DNA of 64,000 bases from Saccharibacillus deserti (lineage in GTDB: Bacteria; Bacillota; Bacilli; Paenibacillales; Paenibacillaceae): positions 152,931 to 216,930 of the forward strand of contig NZ_JABJVN010000007.1 in assembly GCF_013618475.1 (NCBI RefSeq), in the 5' to 3' direction. This document shows, piece by piece, positions 8,930-17,592 of the stretch (its first letter is position 1; each line of letters opens with the position of its first letter). Both the position numbers and the translations under genes were made by a program. The notes beneath the pieces were generated by a model. It was not told the origin of the DNA, made no database searches, and saw nothing but the letters and a program-made list of their open reading frames with translations.

Positions 8930-10093
8930 ATGAACAGAACCGCATGGATTCTCAATTTGCACGAGCCGTTCGGAGCCGCGTTGGGACGGGAATTGATGTC
9001 CCGCGGCTGGAACGTGATCGGCGGCGAACCGACCGATCCGGACACGCGGGAAGAACGTTCGGCAGCCGCGAAGAACGGAAGCGGCGAACTGCCCGAACCA
9101 AGGGCGGCCGACGACGGTTGGGGAAGCACGATTGCTCCGGAATCCGTGTCTCCGCCCGTTCCGGGAGGCGACCTTTCGGATGAAGAAGAACGGCCGAGCG
9201 GATGGACGCACGGCGCCCACATCGGAGAGAATCGCGATATTCCAACGGGAACCGGCAGTTCGGGGCTTGAAGATTTCGAAGGTTCGGTCGCTTTTGGACC
9301 GGAAAGCAATGCGAGGCCCAAAGCCGGGACAACGGACCCGGCCTATGCCGAGGAAACGCAAGCTCCGTCCCACGGGGCAGATCCGAATGCGTCGAACGAA
9401 GCCGGAGCTTTCGTCCCGGCGGAACCGGAAGACGGGAATAGCGATCGAACCGGCGGCTCCGCTGCGGCTTCCTCCGAGGCCCGCACGTCCGGTGCGGCAA
9501 GCCGAATCGACCTGCTGGTATTGAATGCGGGCGAAATGGCGCCCGTATTCGGCCATCCGTCATCTCGTTCGATTGAAGGGAAGACGGATGAATCTTCGGT
9601 GCCGGGTGGCTGGCCTGCCGACAGCGCCGGACAGGAGGATACCACGGCCGGACGTCTGCAGGACTACGAGACGTACGCGCTGACCCCGCTGCGCGCCGTC
9701 GAGCGGCTGCTGCCGCGGATGAACGCGGAGGGCGGGCTGAAGCGGATCTGCTTCATCTCGTCCCGCGAAGGCAGTATCTCGGTAGGCGAGGCCCATATGC
9801 CGATCGGCCGTGCCATGGCGCATACGGCTTTGCATATGCAGGCCAAACTGCTGTTTAACGACCTGCGCCGGGAAGGTTACACGTTCCGGCTGTATGATCC
9901 CGGTTTGAGACCGAAGCTTTCGGGCGGTTCGAATCCGCAGACGGGGTCATCGGCTTCCGATTCGCCGATGACCCCGCTGTCGGCTCCGATCGCGGAATCG
10001 GCGCGATTTGCCGCCGGACTGTTTGCCAATCCGCATGCCAACGAAGACAGACTTGTGCTGACGGGAAGCCGCGGCGAAGAATGGCCGTTCTGA
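8930..10093 (+). CDS. degenerate SDR-like protein with large disordered insert
   Basis: The ends of this 387-residue protein match its downstream neighbour: RGWNVIGGEP near the start, DLLVLNAGEM, LKRICFISSREGSISVGEA, EGYTFRLYDPG and the terminal EEWPF correspond to RGWRVFAGS, DLLINNAGVI, LKRLCFVSSEAGSIGKAE, EGFTFRLYHPG and REWPW. The cofactor motif TGxxxGLG is replaced by NLHEPFGAALG. The catalytic YxxxK aligns with RAMAH, so Tyr and Lys are lost. About 150 residues (roughly 35-190) of Gly/Ser/Glu/Pro/Ala-rich sequence replace the middle Rossmann strands. It is probably not an active oxidoreductase; it may be a partner or regulator of the intact SDR, or a decaying duplicate. AAGGAGG precedes the ATG. 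Confidence 0.8.
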   Translation: MNRTAWILNLHEPFGAALGRELMSRGWNVIGGEPTDPDTREERSAAAKNGSGELPEPRAADDGWGSTIAPESVSPPVPGGDLSDEEERPSGWTHGAHIGENRDIPTGTGSSGLEDFEGSVAFGPESNARPKAGTTDPAYAEETQAPSHGADPNASNEAGAFVPAEPEDGNSDRTGGSAAASSEARTSGAASRIDLLVLNAGEMAPVFGHPSSRSIEGKTDESSVPGGWPADSAGQEDTTAGRLQDYETYALTPLRAVERLLPRMNAEGGLKRICFISSREGSISVGEAHMPIGRAMAHTALHMQAKLLFNDLRREGYTFRLYDPGLRPKLSGGSNPQTGSSASDSPMTPLSAPIAESARFAAGLFANPHANEDRLVLTGSRGEEWPF

Positions 10094-10109
10094 GAGGAGC
10101 TGAACAGAG

Positions 10110-10859
10110 ATGAGTACTTATCACGCTGTGATTACAGGCGCCGATCGGGGATTGGGTTTCGCATTGGCCGAAGGCCTGCTGGAGCGGGGCTGGCGCGTGT
10201 TCGCGGGCAGCTACCTGCCCGACTGGCCGCAGCTCGGCGAACTGCAGGAACGCTACCCCGATCTGCTGATCGTTCTGCCGCTCGATGTCTCTTCCGATTC
10301 TTCCGTGCTGGCGGCTGCCGCCGCCGTGGAAGAACGGACGCGAAGCCTCGATCTTCTGATCAATAATGCGGGCGTCATTACGGACAAGAACGAAGATTCC
10401 ATTCGCACTTCGCAGGATTACGACGAGATGATCCGTCTTTATCAGGTGAATGCGCTGGGGCCGATCCGAACCAGCGAAGCTTTCCTGCCGCTGCTCGAGC
10501 GGGGCGAATTAAAGCGGCTCTGCTTCGTTTCTTCCGAAGCCGGCAGTATCGGCAAAGCCGAACGAACCGCCTGGTTCGCCTACTGCATGTCCAAAGCCGC
10601 GCTGAACCGCGGCGTCCGTCTGCTGTTTGACCGGAGGCGTCCGGAAGGATTTACGTTCCGGCTGTATCACCCGGGTTGGATGCGCACGTACATGTCCGGC
10701 GAACGCAATACCGAAGCGGAATTGGAACCGTCCGAATCGGCGGCGTCTGCACTGGAATATTTCCTCGGCAGCGCGCTGCCGTGGGACGACAAGCCGCACG
10801 CGATCGACGAAGACGAGCTGGTCATGCGCGATTGGCAGGGCCGGGAGTGGCCGTGGTAA
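10110..10859 (+). CDS. short-chain dehydrogenase/reductase
   Basis: This 249-residue protein is a classical SDR, an NAD(P)-dependent oxidoreductase of the cytoplasm. It shows the cofactor loop TGADRGLGFAL (9-19), the NNAG motif in DLLINNAGVI, the active-site serine region CFVSSEAGS and the catalytic YCMSK. Length is typical (about 250). It follows the degenerate SDR by 16 bases with GAGAGGAG before the ATG and ends the ThuA operon at a strong terminator. The substrate is unknown. Confidence 0.9.
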   Translation: MSTYHAVITGADRGLGFALAEGLLERGWRVFAGSYLPDWPQLGELQERYPDLLIVLPLDVSSDSSVLAAAAAVEERTRSLDLLINNAGVITDKNEDSIRTSQDYDEMIRLYQVNALGPIRTSEAFLPLLERGELKRLCFVSSEAGSIGKAERTAWFAYCMSKAALNRGVRLLFDRRRPEGFTFRLYHPGWMRTYMSGERNTEAELEPSESAASALEYFLGSALPWDDKPHAIDEDELVMRDWQGREWPW

Positions 10860-10930
10860 TCGTCGGTATCCTTCGCAGCTCCGCGCTCGGAGCCGCAAGC
10901 CGGATTACAGGTCCCTGTGCATAAAAAGAA

Positions 10931-10960
10931 ACACCGAAGCCCCGGGGCTTCGGTGTTTTT
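10931..10960. terminator. bidirectional terminator
   Basis: ACACCGAAGCCCC (10931-10943) pairs perfectly with GGGGCTTCGGTGT (10944-10956), with TTTTT on the plus strand and a T-rich run on the minus strand. It lies between the convergent SDR and M13 peptidase genes. Confidence 0.9.
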
Positions 10961-10982
10961 GGATTGCGCCAAGCTTCTCTGT

Positions 10983-13337
10983 TTACCAAATGCTTACGCG
11001 ATCTTCCGGAGCGACGTACATCGCGTCTTTCCCCGTAATTCCGTAGGCTTCGTAGAATTCCGCGAAATTGGCGATCGTGCGGTTGACACGGACCTTGTTC
11101 GCCGAATGTGTGTCCACGGTAGACATGTAAGCGGCGGTTTCGGGGCTCATTGTGGTGCGCCAGATGGTGGCATACCCTTCGAAATACGCTTTGTAATCCG
11201 GGCTTGGCATCTGCGAGAGCACCTGAAGCGAAGCGGCCATACCTCCGAGATCCGCAACATTCTCGCTTACGGTCAGCGTTCCGTTGTTCATGACGCCCGG
11301 CATAACCTCGACGCCGTCGTAATAACCGACCACCTGCTGCAGCTTCTGTTGGAACTGTTTATAATCGGCTTCGGTCCACCAGTTGGCCGCATTGCCCTGC
11401 TCGTCGTAGGCCGAACCCAGATTGTCGAACGCGTGGCTGATCTCGTGGGCGATGACCATACCGATCGCTCCCATATTCGTTTCGCGTTTGGCTTGGATAT
11501 CGTAGAACGGAGCTTGCAGGATGCCGGCAGGGAAGACGATCTCGTTGTTCAGCGGATTGTAATAGGCATTGACGGTATATACGCTCATGCCCCAGGCCTC
11601 TTTGTCGACCGGCTTATCCAGCGATTCGATTCCTTTCTGCTTGCCCGCTTTGCTGATGGCGATCACATTGTCGAACAGCGACCCTCCGTTTTTAATCGAC
11701 ACGATCGGGACGTTCTTCAGGCTGTCTTCCGCTTTTTCCGGATAACCGACTTTGACCTTCATCGTATCGAGCTTCTTCAGGGCTTTGGTTTTGGTCGTTT
11801 CGGACATCCAGTCCAGCTTCTCGATCCGCTGCTTGTAGACGCCGATAAATTGATCCACCATTTTCTCTACGTCCTGCTTGGCCTCGGGACTGAAGTAACG
11901 GTCTGCAAACTGCAGACCCAGATAGTCGCTCATGACGCTTTGGGTCAAAGCGACCGCTTTCTGCTGACGGGTCTTCTCGCCGGTTACCCCGTACATTTGC
12001 GCCTGGAAGTCCTGGGCCGCTTTCTCGAATTCTTCCGTCAGCGTACCTCCCGTATTACTGAGCAGGAGGGCTTTGGCATAAGCTTTGAGCGCCTCCAGAT
12101 TCTTGTCGGTCAGCATGCCGGACAGTTTCTGTGTCAGCTTCACGTCCGTCACGATCACTTTGTCGGCTTTTTCGAGTCCGAGTTGGCTAAGCATTTTGTT
12201 CATATGGATCGTTGGGAACAGCGCTTCGAAATCTTTTTTCGAATAGGGATTGTAGTATTTGGCCACGTCGCCCTGATCCTGAATGTCCATCGACGCGGCG
12301 GCAAGTTCTTTTTCAAAAGCGTACATCGTCTCGGCTTCCGTCTGCGCGGTTTTATCGTCGCTGCCGCCAAGCTTGAACAATCGCTTCAGATAAGCGGTAT
12401 ACACTTCTTTGATCTTGGGGTCTTCGGACATATAGCTGTTTTTGTCGAGCGAGAGAGTCAATGCGCCGAAATAAAGCGAGTTGGCGCTGCTGTTCTTTGC
12501 GTCGTTGGTGATGCCGAACGACAGGAGCGAGCCGGTTGCCAGTTCGGTTTCCGTTTTCATGGCCGCATCAAAAAGCTGCTGGACCGTAGCCGCGTCGTCG
12601 ATCGATTTCAGGTAGCCTTTGATCGGCGTGATTCCCTGTTTGTTGCGATGTTCCACATCAAGCGCATTGCCGTAGAAATCCGCGATCTTCTGTTCGACGG
12701 AACCTGCGGTCTGCGGACTGGCGGCAATCTTGGCGATCATTTCGCTGAGACGGACTTCGTTGGCCTTGGCCAATTCGTTGAACACGCCGTTGGTCATCTC
12801 GCCGGCTTCGACGGAAGAAGCGTTCAGCCAGTCTTTGTTTATGTATTCGTAGTAATCGTCACGCGGATTGGAGCCTTCGAGCGCCATGGCGCGCCGGGTA
12901 AAGGCCTGAAGCTGCTCGTAGGTCACGGGATCCCCGGCCCCGAGCTTCCCGTCCGCTGTTCCATTGACGATGCCCGCCTGTGCCAAGCGCTTCAGTTCGC
13001 TCTGCGCCCACGCCGGTACGTCGCTGAAAGTCGGCACCTTTCCGATCTGGCGCAGATCGTTGCCGCTTGGCTGCGGCAGATTCGGGAACGCCCGGCCGAG
13101 CATAAGCAGCGCTTCGATCCGGGAGATGGAACGCGCTTCGTCGGGATTGCCTGTTCCGTCGCCTTTCAGAATGTCGGACTTGACGATGCCCGGCGCGTAG
13201 TCGTCGGTGATGCCGAGCAGATACTCGACCGCCTGGGCGCGCGTGAGCGTGGATTCTTCCGCGGAAACGAGGCTCGGAGCAGGCAGCGCGGACAGCAGCA
13301 GGGATGAGGCGAGAATGATTTTTGCAGATTTTTTCAC
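10983..13337 (-). CDS. secreted SLH-domain M13 (neprilysin-like) metallopeptidase
   Basis: The 784-residue protein starts with a signal peptide (MKKSAKIILASSLLLSALPAPSLVSA) and S-layer-homology-like sequence (about 28-165, e.g. FSDVPAWAQSELKRLAQAGI). The M13 domain follows, beginning at DDYYEYINKDWL. The zinc site is HEISH (H631, E632, H635), with NAYYNP upstream and the third-ligand motif SENVADLGG downstream. M13 enzymes are zinc endopeptidases. Here the SLH part would tether it to the cell wall. The start is GTG at 13337, seven bases after AGGAGG. The C-terminus ends RVSIW instead of the CxxW end of many M13 proteins. Confidence 0.92.
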   Translation of the reverse strand: MKKSAKIILASSLLLSALPAPSLVSAEESTLTRAQAVEYLLGITDDYAPGIVKSDILKGDGTGNPDEARSISRIEALLMLGRAFPNLPQPSGNDLRQIGKVPTFSDVPAWAQSELKRLAQAGIVNGTADGKLGAGDPVTYEQLQAFTRRAMALEGSNPRDDYYEYINKDWLNASSVEAGEMTNGVFNELAKANEVRLSEMIAKIAASPQTAGSVEQKIADFYGNALDVEHRNKQGITPIKGYLKSIDDAATVQQLFDAAMKTETELATGSLLSFGITNDAKNSSANSLYFGALTLSLDKNSYMSEDPKIKEVYTAYLKRLFKLGGSDDKTAQTEAETMYAFEKELAAASMDIQDQGDVAKYYNPYSKKDFEALFPTIHMNKMLSQLGLEKADKVIVTDVKLTQKLSGMLTDKNLEALKAYAKALLLSNTGGTLTEEFEKAAQDFQAQMYGVTGEKTRQQKAVALTQSVMSDYLGLQFADRYFSPEAKQDVEKMVDQFIGVYKQRIEKLDWMSETTKTKALKKLDTMKVKVGYPEKAEDSLKNVPIVSIKNGGSLFDNVIAISKAGKQKGIESLDKPVDKEAWGMSVYTVNAYYNPLNNEIVFPAGILQAPFYDIQAKRETNMGAIGMVIAHEISHAFDNLGSAYDEQGNAANWWTEADYKQFQQKLQQVVGYYDGVEVMPGVMNNGTLTVSENVADLGGMAASLQVLSQMPSPDYKAYFEGYATIWRTTMSPETAAYMSTVDTHSANKVRVNRTIANFAEFYEAYGITGKDAMYVAPEDRVSIW

Positions 13338-13503
13338 TTGATATCCTCCTAGAAAACGATGAAATGGGACGAACGGGAAAAGCAGGCCGTGCCGGGATGT
13401 TCGCTGGCCGGAATTTGCTTGCTTTCTGTCGTCTATACGCTTTGGAGAAATAGGAGGTTTCGAAAAAATTGACCGCCAGCAAACAAGAGAAGGGAGAAAT
13501 GGA

Positions 13504-13533
13504 AAACCCGTCCGCTTATGCGGACGGGTTTCG
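13504..13533 (-). terminator. terminator after manA
   Basis: AAACCCGTCCGC (13504-13515) pairs with GCGGACGGGTTT (13520-13531) around TTAT. On the minus strand it ends in TTTT, so it terminates the ROK kinase-manA operon. Confidence 0.85.
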
Positions 13534-13587
13534 GTGAAAAAGAATAAAAATGAAAAGGCGTTCGACCGTTTGGTCTGCCGGATTCTT

Positions 13588-14535
13588 CTATTCCCAGGAC
13601 GTGATCGTCGTCAATGTGCCTTCGATCGTATAAGGTCCGAATCCGGCCGGCAGGATGAAGTGATCGCCTTTGGCCAGCTGGGATTCGCCGGATTCGCTTT
13701 GCAGTTTGCCTGCGCCGTCCAGAATGCTCACGATCGTGTAGCGCTCGCGGGCGTCGAACTTGGCGCTGCCGTCGACTTCCCATTTTTGCACGGTGAAAAA
13801 GTCGTTCGAGACGAACTTGGTCACGGTCACGCCGTCCAGACGATCGGTCTCGTACGCGCCGCCGGCGTAGGACTGCGGCACGGTGGTCACTTCGATCGCT
13901 TTTTCCAGATGCAGCTCGCGGCCCTGGCCATTGGCATCTGTGCGGTCATAGTCGTACACGCGGTATGTTGTATCCGAACTCTGCTGCGTTTCCAGCACGA
14001 CGATGCCTTTGCCCAGGGCGTGAATGGTTCCGCTCGGCACGTAGAAGAAATCGCCCGGCTTTACTTCGATCTTCGTCAGCAGCTCGTCCCACCGACCGGC
14101 TTCGATCATCGAACGCAGTTCTTCGCGGGACTGCGCGTTATGGCCGTAAATGATAGACGAACCCGGCTCGGCATCGACGATGTACCAGCACTCCGTCTTG
14201 CCCAGCTCGCCGTTCTCGAACTGGCGCGCGTACGCATCGTCCGGATGCACCTGGACCGACAGATCGTCGGAAGCGTCGAGAATTTTGGTCAGCAGCGGGA
14301 ACACGTCGGACTGCGAATCGCCGAACAGCCCGGGATGTTCGTTCCACAGATCGCCGAGTTTCGCGCCCGCGTAAGGGCCGTTATGTACGAGACTTTGTCC
14401 GTTCTTGTGGCCCGACACCGCCCAGCATTCGCCGGTCTTATCGTTGGGAATTTCGTAGCCGAACAGCGTGTTCAGCTTGGTTCCGCCCCAGATGCGTTCC
14501 TGGAAAACGGGAGTAAGGAAGATCGGTTCGTTCAT
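13588..14535 (-). CDS. manA: mannose-6-phosphate isomerase, class I
   Basis: The 315-residue zinc enzyme interconverts mannose-6-phosphate and fructose-6-phosphate. It opens with PIFLTPVFQERIWGGTKL. It contains LSVQVHPDDAYA, GKTECWYIVDA and the catalytic cupin motif GDFFYVPSGTIHALG, all characteristic of the Firmicutes class I isomerase of about 315 residues. AAAGGAGTG precedes the ATG. It follows the ROK kinase gene by 82 bases on the same strand, so both probably feed a phosphorylated hexose into glycolysis under the divergent LacI regulator. Confidence 0.96.
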   Translation of the reverse strand: MNEPIFLTPVFQERIWGGTKLNTLFGYEIPNDKTGECWAVSGHKNGQSLVHNGPYAGAKLGDLWNEHPGLFGDSQSDVFPLLTKILDASDDLSVQVHPDDAYARQFENGELGKTECWYIVDAEPGSSIIYGHNAQSREELRSMIEAGRWDELLTKIEVKPGDFFYVPSGTIHALGKGIVVLETQQSSDTTYRVYDYDRTDANGQGRELHLEKAIEVTTVPQSYAGGAYETDRLDGVTVTKFVSNDFFTVQKWEVDGSAKFDARERYTIVSILDGAGKLQSESGESQLAKGDHFILPAGFGPYTIEGTLTTITSWE

Positions 14536-14617
14536 GGTTTTGACACTCCTTTTGGATAATGGATTCGGGTTGAAAATTCGCTTCGTCTGCCGCCTTGTTA
14601 TTACCCACGAAAAGGGA

Positions 14618-15520
14618 TCAATACGCCTGATGCACCAGCGAAGCCGCGCCGATCAGTCCCGCATTCTGGTTCAGTGCCGCGGGAACGATCGCCGTGCGGC
14701 GTCCGGCCGGGCTGAGCGCATGCTCCGAGACATAAGAGCGAATCGCGTCAAACAGCGGTTCGCCGATCTGCGACACGCCGCCGCCGATGACCAGCAGCTC
14801 CGGATCGAGCGTGTTGATCAGCGAGACGCAGCCCATACCGAGACGCCGGTACGTGACTTCGATCAGCTCCTTCATCCGCGCGTCGCCGCCCGCGGCCAGG
14901 TCGAATGCTTCCTTCGTGCCGACCGGACGGCCCAGCAGCTCCGAGGCTTGGCGCGCGATAGCCGTACCCGAGGCGATCTGCTCCCAGTAACCTTCGGTGC
15001 CCGCCGCGCCCGGTTCCACCATAATGAAGCCGACATCGCCGGCATTGCCGGACGCACCCGTGATGAGCCGTCCGTGCATGTAGATGCCGGCGCCGATTCC
15101 CGTGCTCACCGTGATAAAAATAAAATTGTCCGCCTCCCGCGCCGCGCCCAGCCACTTCTCGGCCAGCGCCGCCGCCGTCGCGTCGTTCTGGAAATGGACC
15201 GGCCATGCGCCGAAATGCTTGCGCAGTTCTTCGACGACGCCGAAGCCGTGCCAGGAAGGCAGGTTGGGCGGGCTGTCGAGCCGACCGTGTTTGGCGTCAA
15301 GCGGTCCGGGCGCGCCGACCCCGATGCCTTTGACGTCGGACGGGAGGATCCTGCACTGCTCCAGAAGTCCGTTTACCGCCGCCGCCGTTTCTTCGATCAG
15401 CGCCGTCGGCGTCTTGGCCGGATCCGTCTTGAGCGATTGCTGCGCGAGTACGTTTCCTTGTTCACCGATAAGCCCTACCGCGATCTTGGTCCCGCCGATA
15501 TCGATTCCGATTGCAATCAT
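14618..15520 (-). CDS. ROK family sugar kinase
   Basis: The 300-residue protein has the ROK kinase ATP-binding start IGIDIGGTKIAVGL, the sugar-binding NDATAAALAE block and VSTGIGAGIYMHGRL. It would phosphorylate a hexose (glucose, mannose or fructose) with ATP. The usual ROK zinc cluster (GHxxx then CxCGxxGCxE) is replaced by DVGFIMVEPGAAGTEGYWEQ: it has no cysteines and the zinc-binding histidine is Asp or Phe. Its pairing with manA favours mannose or fructose as substrate, by inference only. Confidence 0.9.
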   Translation of the reverse strand: MIAIGIDIGGTKIAVGLIGEQGNVLAQQSLKTDPAKTPTALIEETAAAVNGLLEQCRILPSDVKGIGVGAPGPLDAKHGRLDSPPNLPSWHGFGVVEELRKHFGAWPVHFQNDATAAALAEKWLGAAREADNFIFITVSTGIGAGIYMHGRLITGASGNAGDVGFIMVEPGAAGTEGYWEQIASGTAIARQASELLGRPVGTKEAFDLAAGGDARMKELIEVTYRRLGMGCVSLINTLDPELLVIGGGVSQIGEPLFDAIRSYVSEHALSPAGRRTAIVPAALNQNAGLIGAASLVHQAY

Positions 15521-15545
15521 GCGTGTGCCTCCCAGAAGTTCGAAT

Positions 15546-15563
15546 AACTTGACAAAACTTGAC
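15546..15563. promoter_or_regulatory. direct repeats in the ROK/LacI divergent region
   Basis: AACTTGAC occurs twice, at 15546-15553 and 15556-15563, with a ten-base period and each containing a -35-like TTGAC. They lie between the ROK kinase and LacI start codons and may hold promoter or operator function. No convincing -10 partner was found. Confidence 0.3.
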
Positions 15564-15648
15564 GAAATTAAATGTTGTAAAGTAACCTGAAATCAGCATA
15601 GCATATCTGCAGGCGCGGGAATAGGGTATTTATCAAGGAGGAATCGTC

Positions 15649-16689
15649 ATGGCCAGACCGAAAAAAATCTCCATGCAGGATATCGCGGATCGGATCGGCA
15701 TTTCCAAAAATGCGGTCTCGCTGGCTTTGTCGGGAAAAAGCGGCGTAAGCGAGCATGTACGGCTGATCGTTCGGCATACCGCCCAGGAGATGGGTTATAA
15801 ACCGCCGGCCGCTGCCAAGCAGGCGGAGCAAAAGATCAAAAACATCCTGCTGCTTGTACCGGAAAGAGTGGTCAGTCACGAGGACACCGAACATTTCCGT
15901 TTTTTCCATGACATGCTGTGGATTCTGGAAGAGACGGTCAAGGCGCACGGCTGCAGCGCTGTGATCGTCCGGATCGATCGCGAAATGGAACAACGGTTGG
16001 AGCTGCCGCCTTTGTACGGAGACCTGCCGCATATCGGCGTCGTCTTGTTCGGTATTATCGCCAAGCCTTATGCGCACATGGTCTGGGAGACGGGAGTGCC
16101 GCTGGTTATGCTCGATTCGTATTATAGGGACTTGGCCTGCGCGGCAGCCGTATCCGCCAATACGGAAGGCGCTGAATCGATCGTGCGTCTGCTGATCGAA
16201 CAAGGGCACGAGCGGATCGGATTTATCGGACCGGCCAATCTGACGACGAGTCACGAGGAGCGCTGGTTCGGCTATTGGCGGGCCATGCGGGAAGCGGGAC
16301 TTCCTATCGACGATCGGCATGTGCTGCTGGAAGCGGACGATTTCGACGAGGTGAAAAACGAACGCGGGATCGAGATGTTTCTAAAAGAAATCACTGCTGG
16401 AGGTGCGCTGCCCACCGCTTTTTTCTGCGGGAACGACCGGACTGCGCTGCTGCTTATTCGCAGGCTGCGCGCGCTTGGGATCTCCGTGCCGAAGCAGGTG
16501 AAGGTGACCGGTTTCGACGGATTAGAAGAGGCCTGCACACCGGATTCCGGATTGTACGCGACCGTTCGAGTGGACAAGAAACGAATGTGCCGGGCGGCGA
16601 TTCGGCTTCTGCTGGACGGATACGGCGATCATCGACATGCGGTAAGATGGACGGTACAGGGCACAAGATTACTTTTGGAAGATTTTTGA
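15649..16689 (+). CDS. LacI family transcriptional regulator
   Basis: This 346-residue protein has an N-terminal LacI helix-turn-helix (ISMQDIADRIGISKNAVSLAL, about 7-27) and hinge, then a periplasmic-binding-protein-like effector domain (NILLLVPERVV onward, EQGHERIGFIGPA, FFCGNDRTALLLIRRL, KVTGFDGLEEA). Such proteins usually repress sugar genes until an inducer binds. It is divergent from the ROK kinase-manA operon, its most likely target. AAGGAGG precedes the ATG. Confidence 0.92.
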   Translation: MARPKKISMQDIADRIGISKNAVSLALSGKSGVSEHVRLIVRHTAQEMGYKPPAAAKQAEQKIKNILLLVPERVVSHEDTEHFRFFHDMLWILEETVKAHGCSAVIVRIDREMEQRLELPPLYGDLPHIGVVLFGIIAKPYAHMVWETGVPLVMLDSYYRDLACAAAVSANTEGAESIVRLLIEQGHERIGFIGPANLTTSHEERWFGYWRAMREAGLPIDDRHVLLEADDFDEVKNERGIEMFLKEITAGGALPTAFFCGNDRTALLLIRRLRALGISVPKQVKVTGFDGLEEACTPDSGLYATVRVDKKRMCRAAIRLLLDGYGDHRHAVRWTVQGTRLLLEDF

Positions 16690-16785
16690 GAGTAGTCCAT
16701 CAAAAAAATGATGATTTGGCTTGAGAAATCGAAGAGGTGAAAATGTCGACTTAAAGCGGCCGCAAGACCGGAGAGAAGCGAGGGA

Positions 16786-16814
16786 TTTACAAAAGTTTTC
16801 CCGGAGAGTATCAG
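16786..16814 (+). promoter_or_regulatory. possible promoter of the stalk-domain gene
   Basis: TTTACA (16786-16791) and TATCAG (16809-16814) are separated by 17 bases, about 100 bases before the start codon. A perfect TATAAT at 16891-16896 lies too close to the ribosome binding site to be the -10 of a normally translated mRNA. Confidence 0.3.
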
Positions 16815-16912
16815 AACTGCAACTAAATGACCCCGGGAAAGGTTTATATATAGAAGGTAGGGTGTTTTTTGCCGCATCCCAAATTGTACTTATAATGAGG
16901 AGGACGTTTGAC

Positions 16913-17407
16913 ATGAAAAAAATTCTGATCGCATCGCTGCTGGGTTCCGCCGTATTGGGGGCATCCGCTGCACAAGCCGCTCCGGCGACAACACCGGCAG
17001 CCGCGCCTACATCCCAACCCGCCGCCGCAGCGACCGTATCCGAACCGGCTGCCACCATTTACGGCAACAACGGTGTCGTAAAACCGAGCGCCTATCCGTT
17101 CTTCATCAAGAGCACGCTGTATGCGACGTCCGACGTCATCAAGCAGCTCGATATCGAAGGTCTGAGCATCTCGTGGGACAAAAAAACCCAAACGTATACG
17201 TATACTCGCGGCGACCATACCGTCAAAGTCATGGCCGACAGCAATATCGCCTGGGTAGACGGCAAAGAAGTGAAGCTGCAGGGGTCGCCGACATTCAAAC
17301 GCGGCGTGCTGCGCGTTCCGGTCGGCATCATCGTCAGAGGCGTAGGCGAGTCGATCAAATGGGATAAAACGACCCAAACGCTGTGGGTCGGCGATTCGAT
17401 CAAGTAA
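16913..17407 (+). CDS. secreted stalk-domain (copper amine oxidase N-terminal-like) protein
   Basis: The frame is open further upstream, but the ATG at 16913 follows GAGGAGG and begins a clear signal peptide (MKKILIASLLGSAVLGASAAQA). The mature part of the 164-residue product has a short Ala/Pro/Thr linker. It then carries a stalk domain of the kind labelled copper amine oxidase N-terminal: ISWDKKTQTYTYTRGDHTVKV, then GVLRVPVGIIVRGVGESIKW and TQTLWVGD. Such domains are common on Paenibacillus exported proteins and carry no copper chemistry themselves. A terminator follows, so it is a single-gene unit. Confidence 0.85.
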   Translation: MKKILIASLLGSAVLGASAAQAAPATTPAAAPTSQPAAAATVSEPAATIYGNNGVVKPSAYPFFIKSTLYATSDVIKQLDIEGLSISWDKKTQTYTYTRGDHTVKVMADSNIAWVDGKEVKLQGSPTFKRGVLRVPVGIIVRGVGESIKWDKTTQTLWVGDSIK

Positions 17408-17447
17408 ACTCCGGCGTTTCGCAGCCGCCGCCGCGTAAACCGAAAAC

Positions 17448-17496
17448 AAGCCCGCTTCCGCAAACTGCCACAGGGCAGAACGGAAGCGGGCTTTTT
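17448..17496. terminator. terminator between convergent genes
   Basis: AAGCCCGCTTCCG (17448-17460) pairs with CGGAAGCGGGCTT (17481-17493), followed by T residues on the plus strand. The loop includes a small inner TGCC/GGCA stem. Confidence 0.88.
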
Positions 17497-17592
17497 CGTC
17501 GAGAGAGAATTAAGCATCGCGCTAATTTTAATACCAATTCCAAATACCTGCACAGTACCGCTTATTTGACCTGGATTTTTCTGTGCGATACT

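Noticed and set aside
16891..16896. Perfect TATAAT before the stalk-domain gene
   Set aside because: Transcription from it would start inside or after the ribosome binding site, leaving an mRNA without one. An upstream promoter is more likely.
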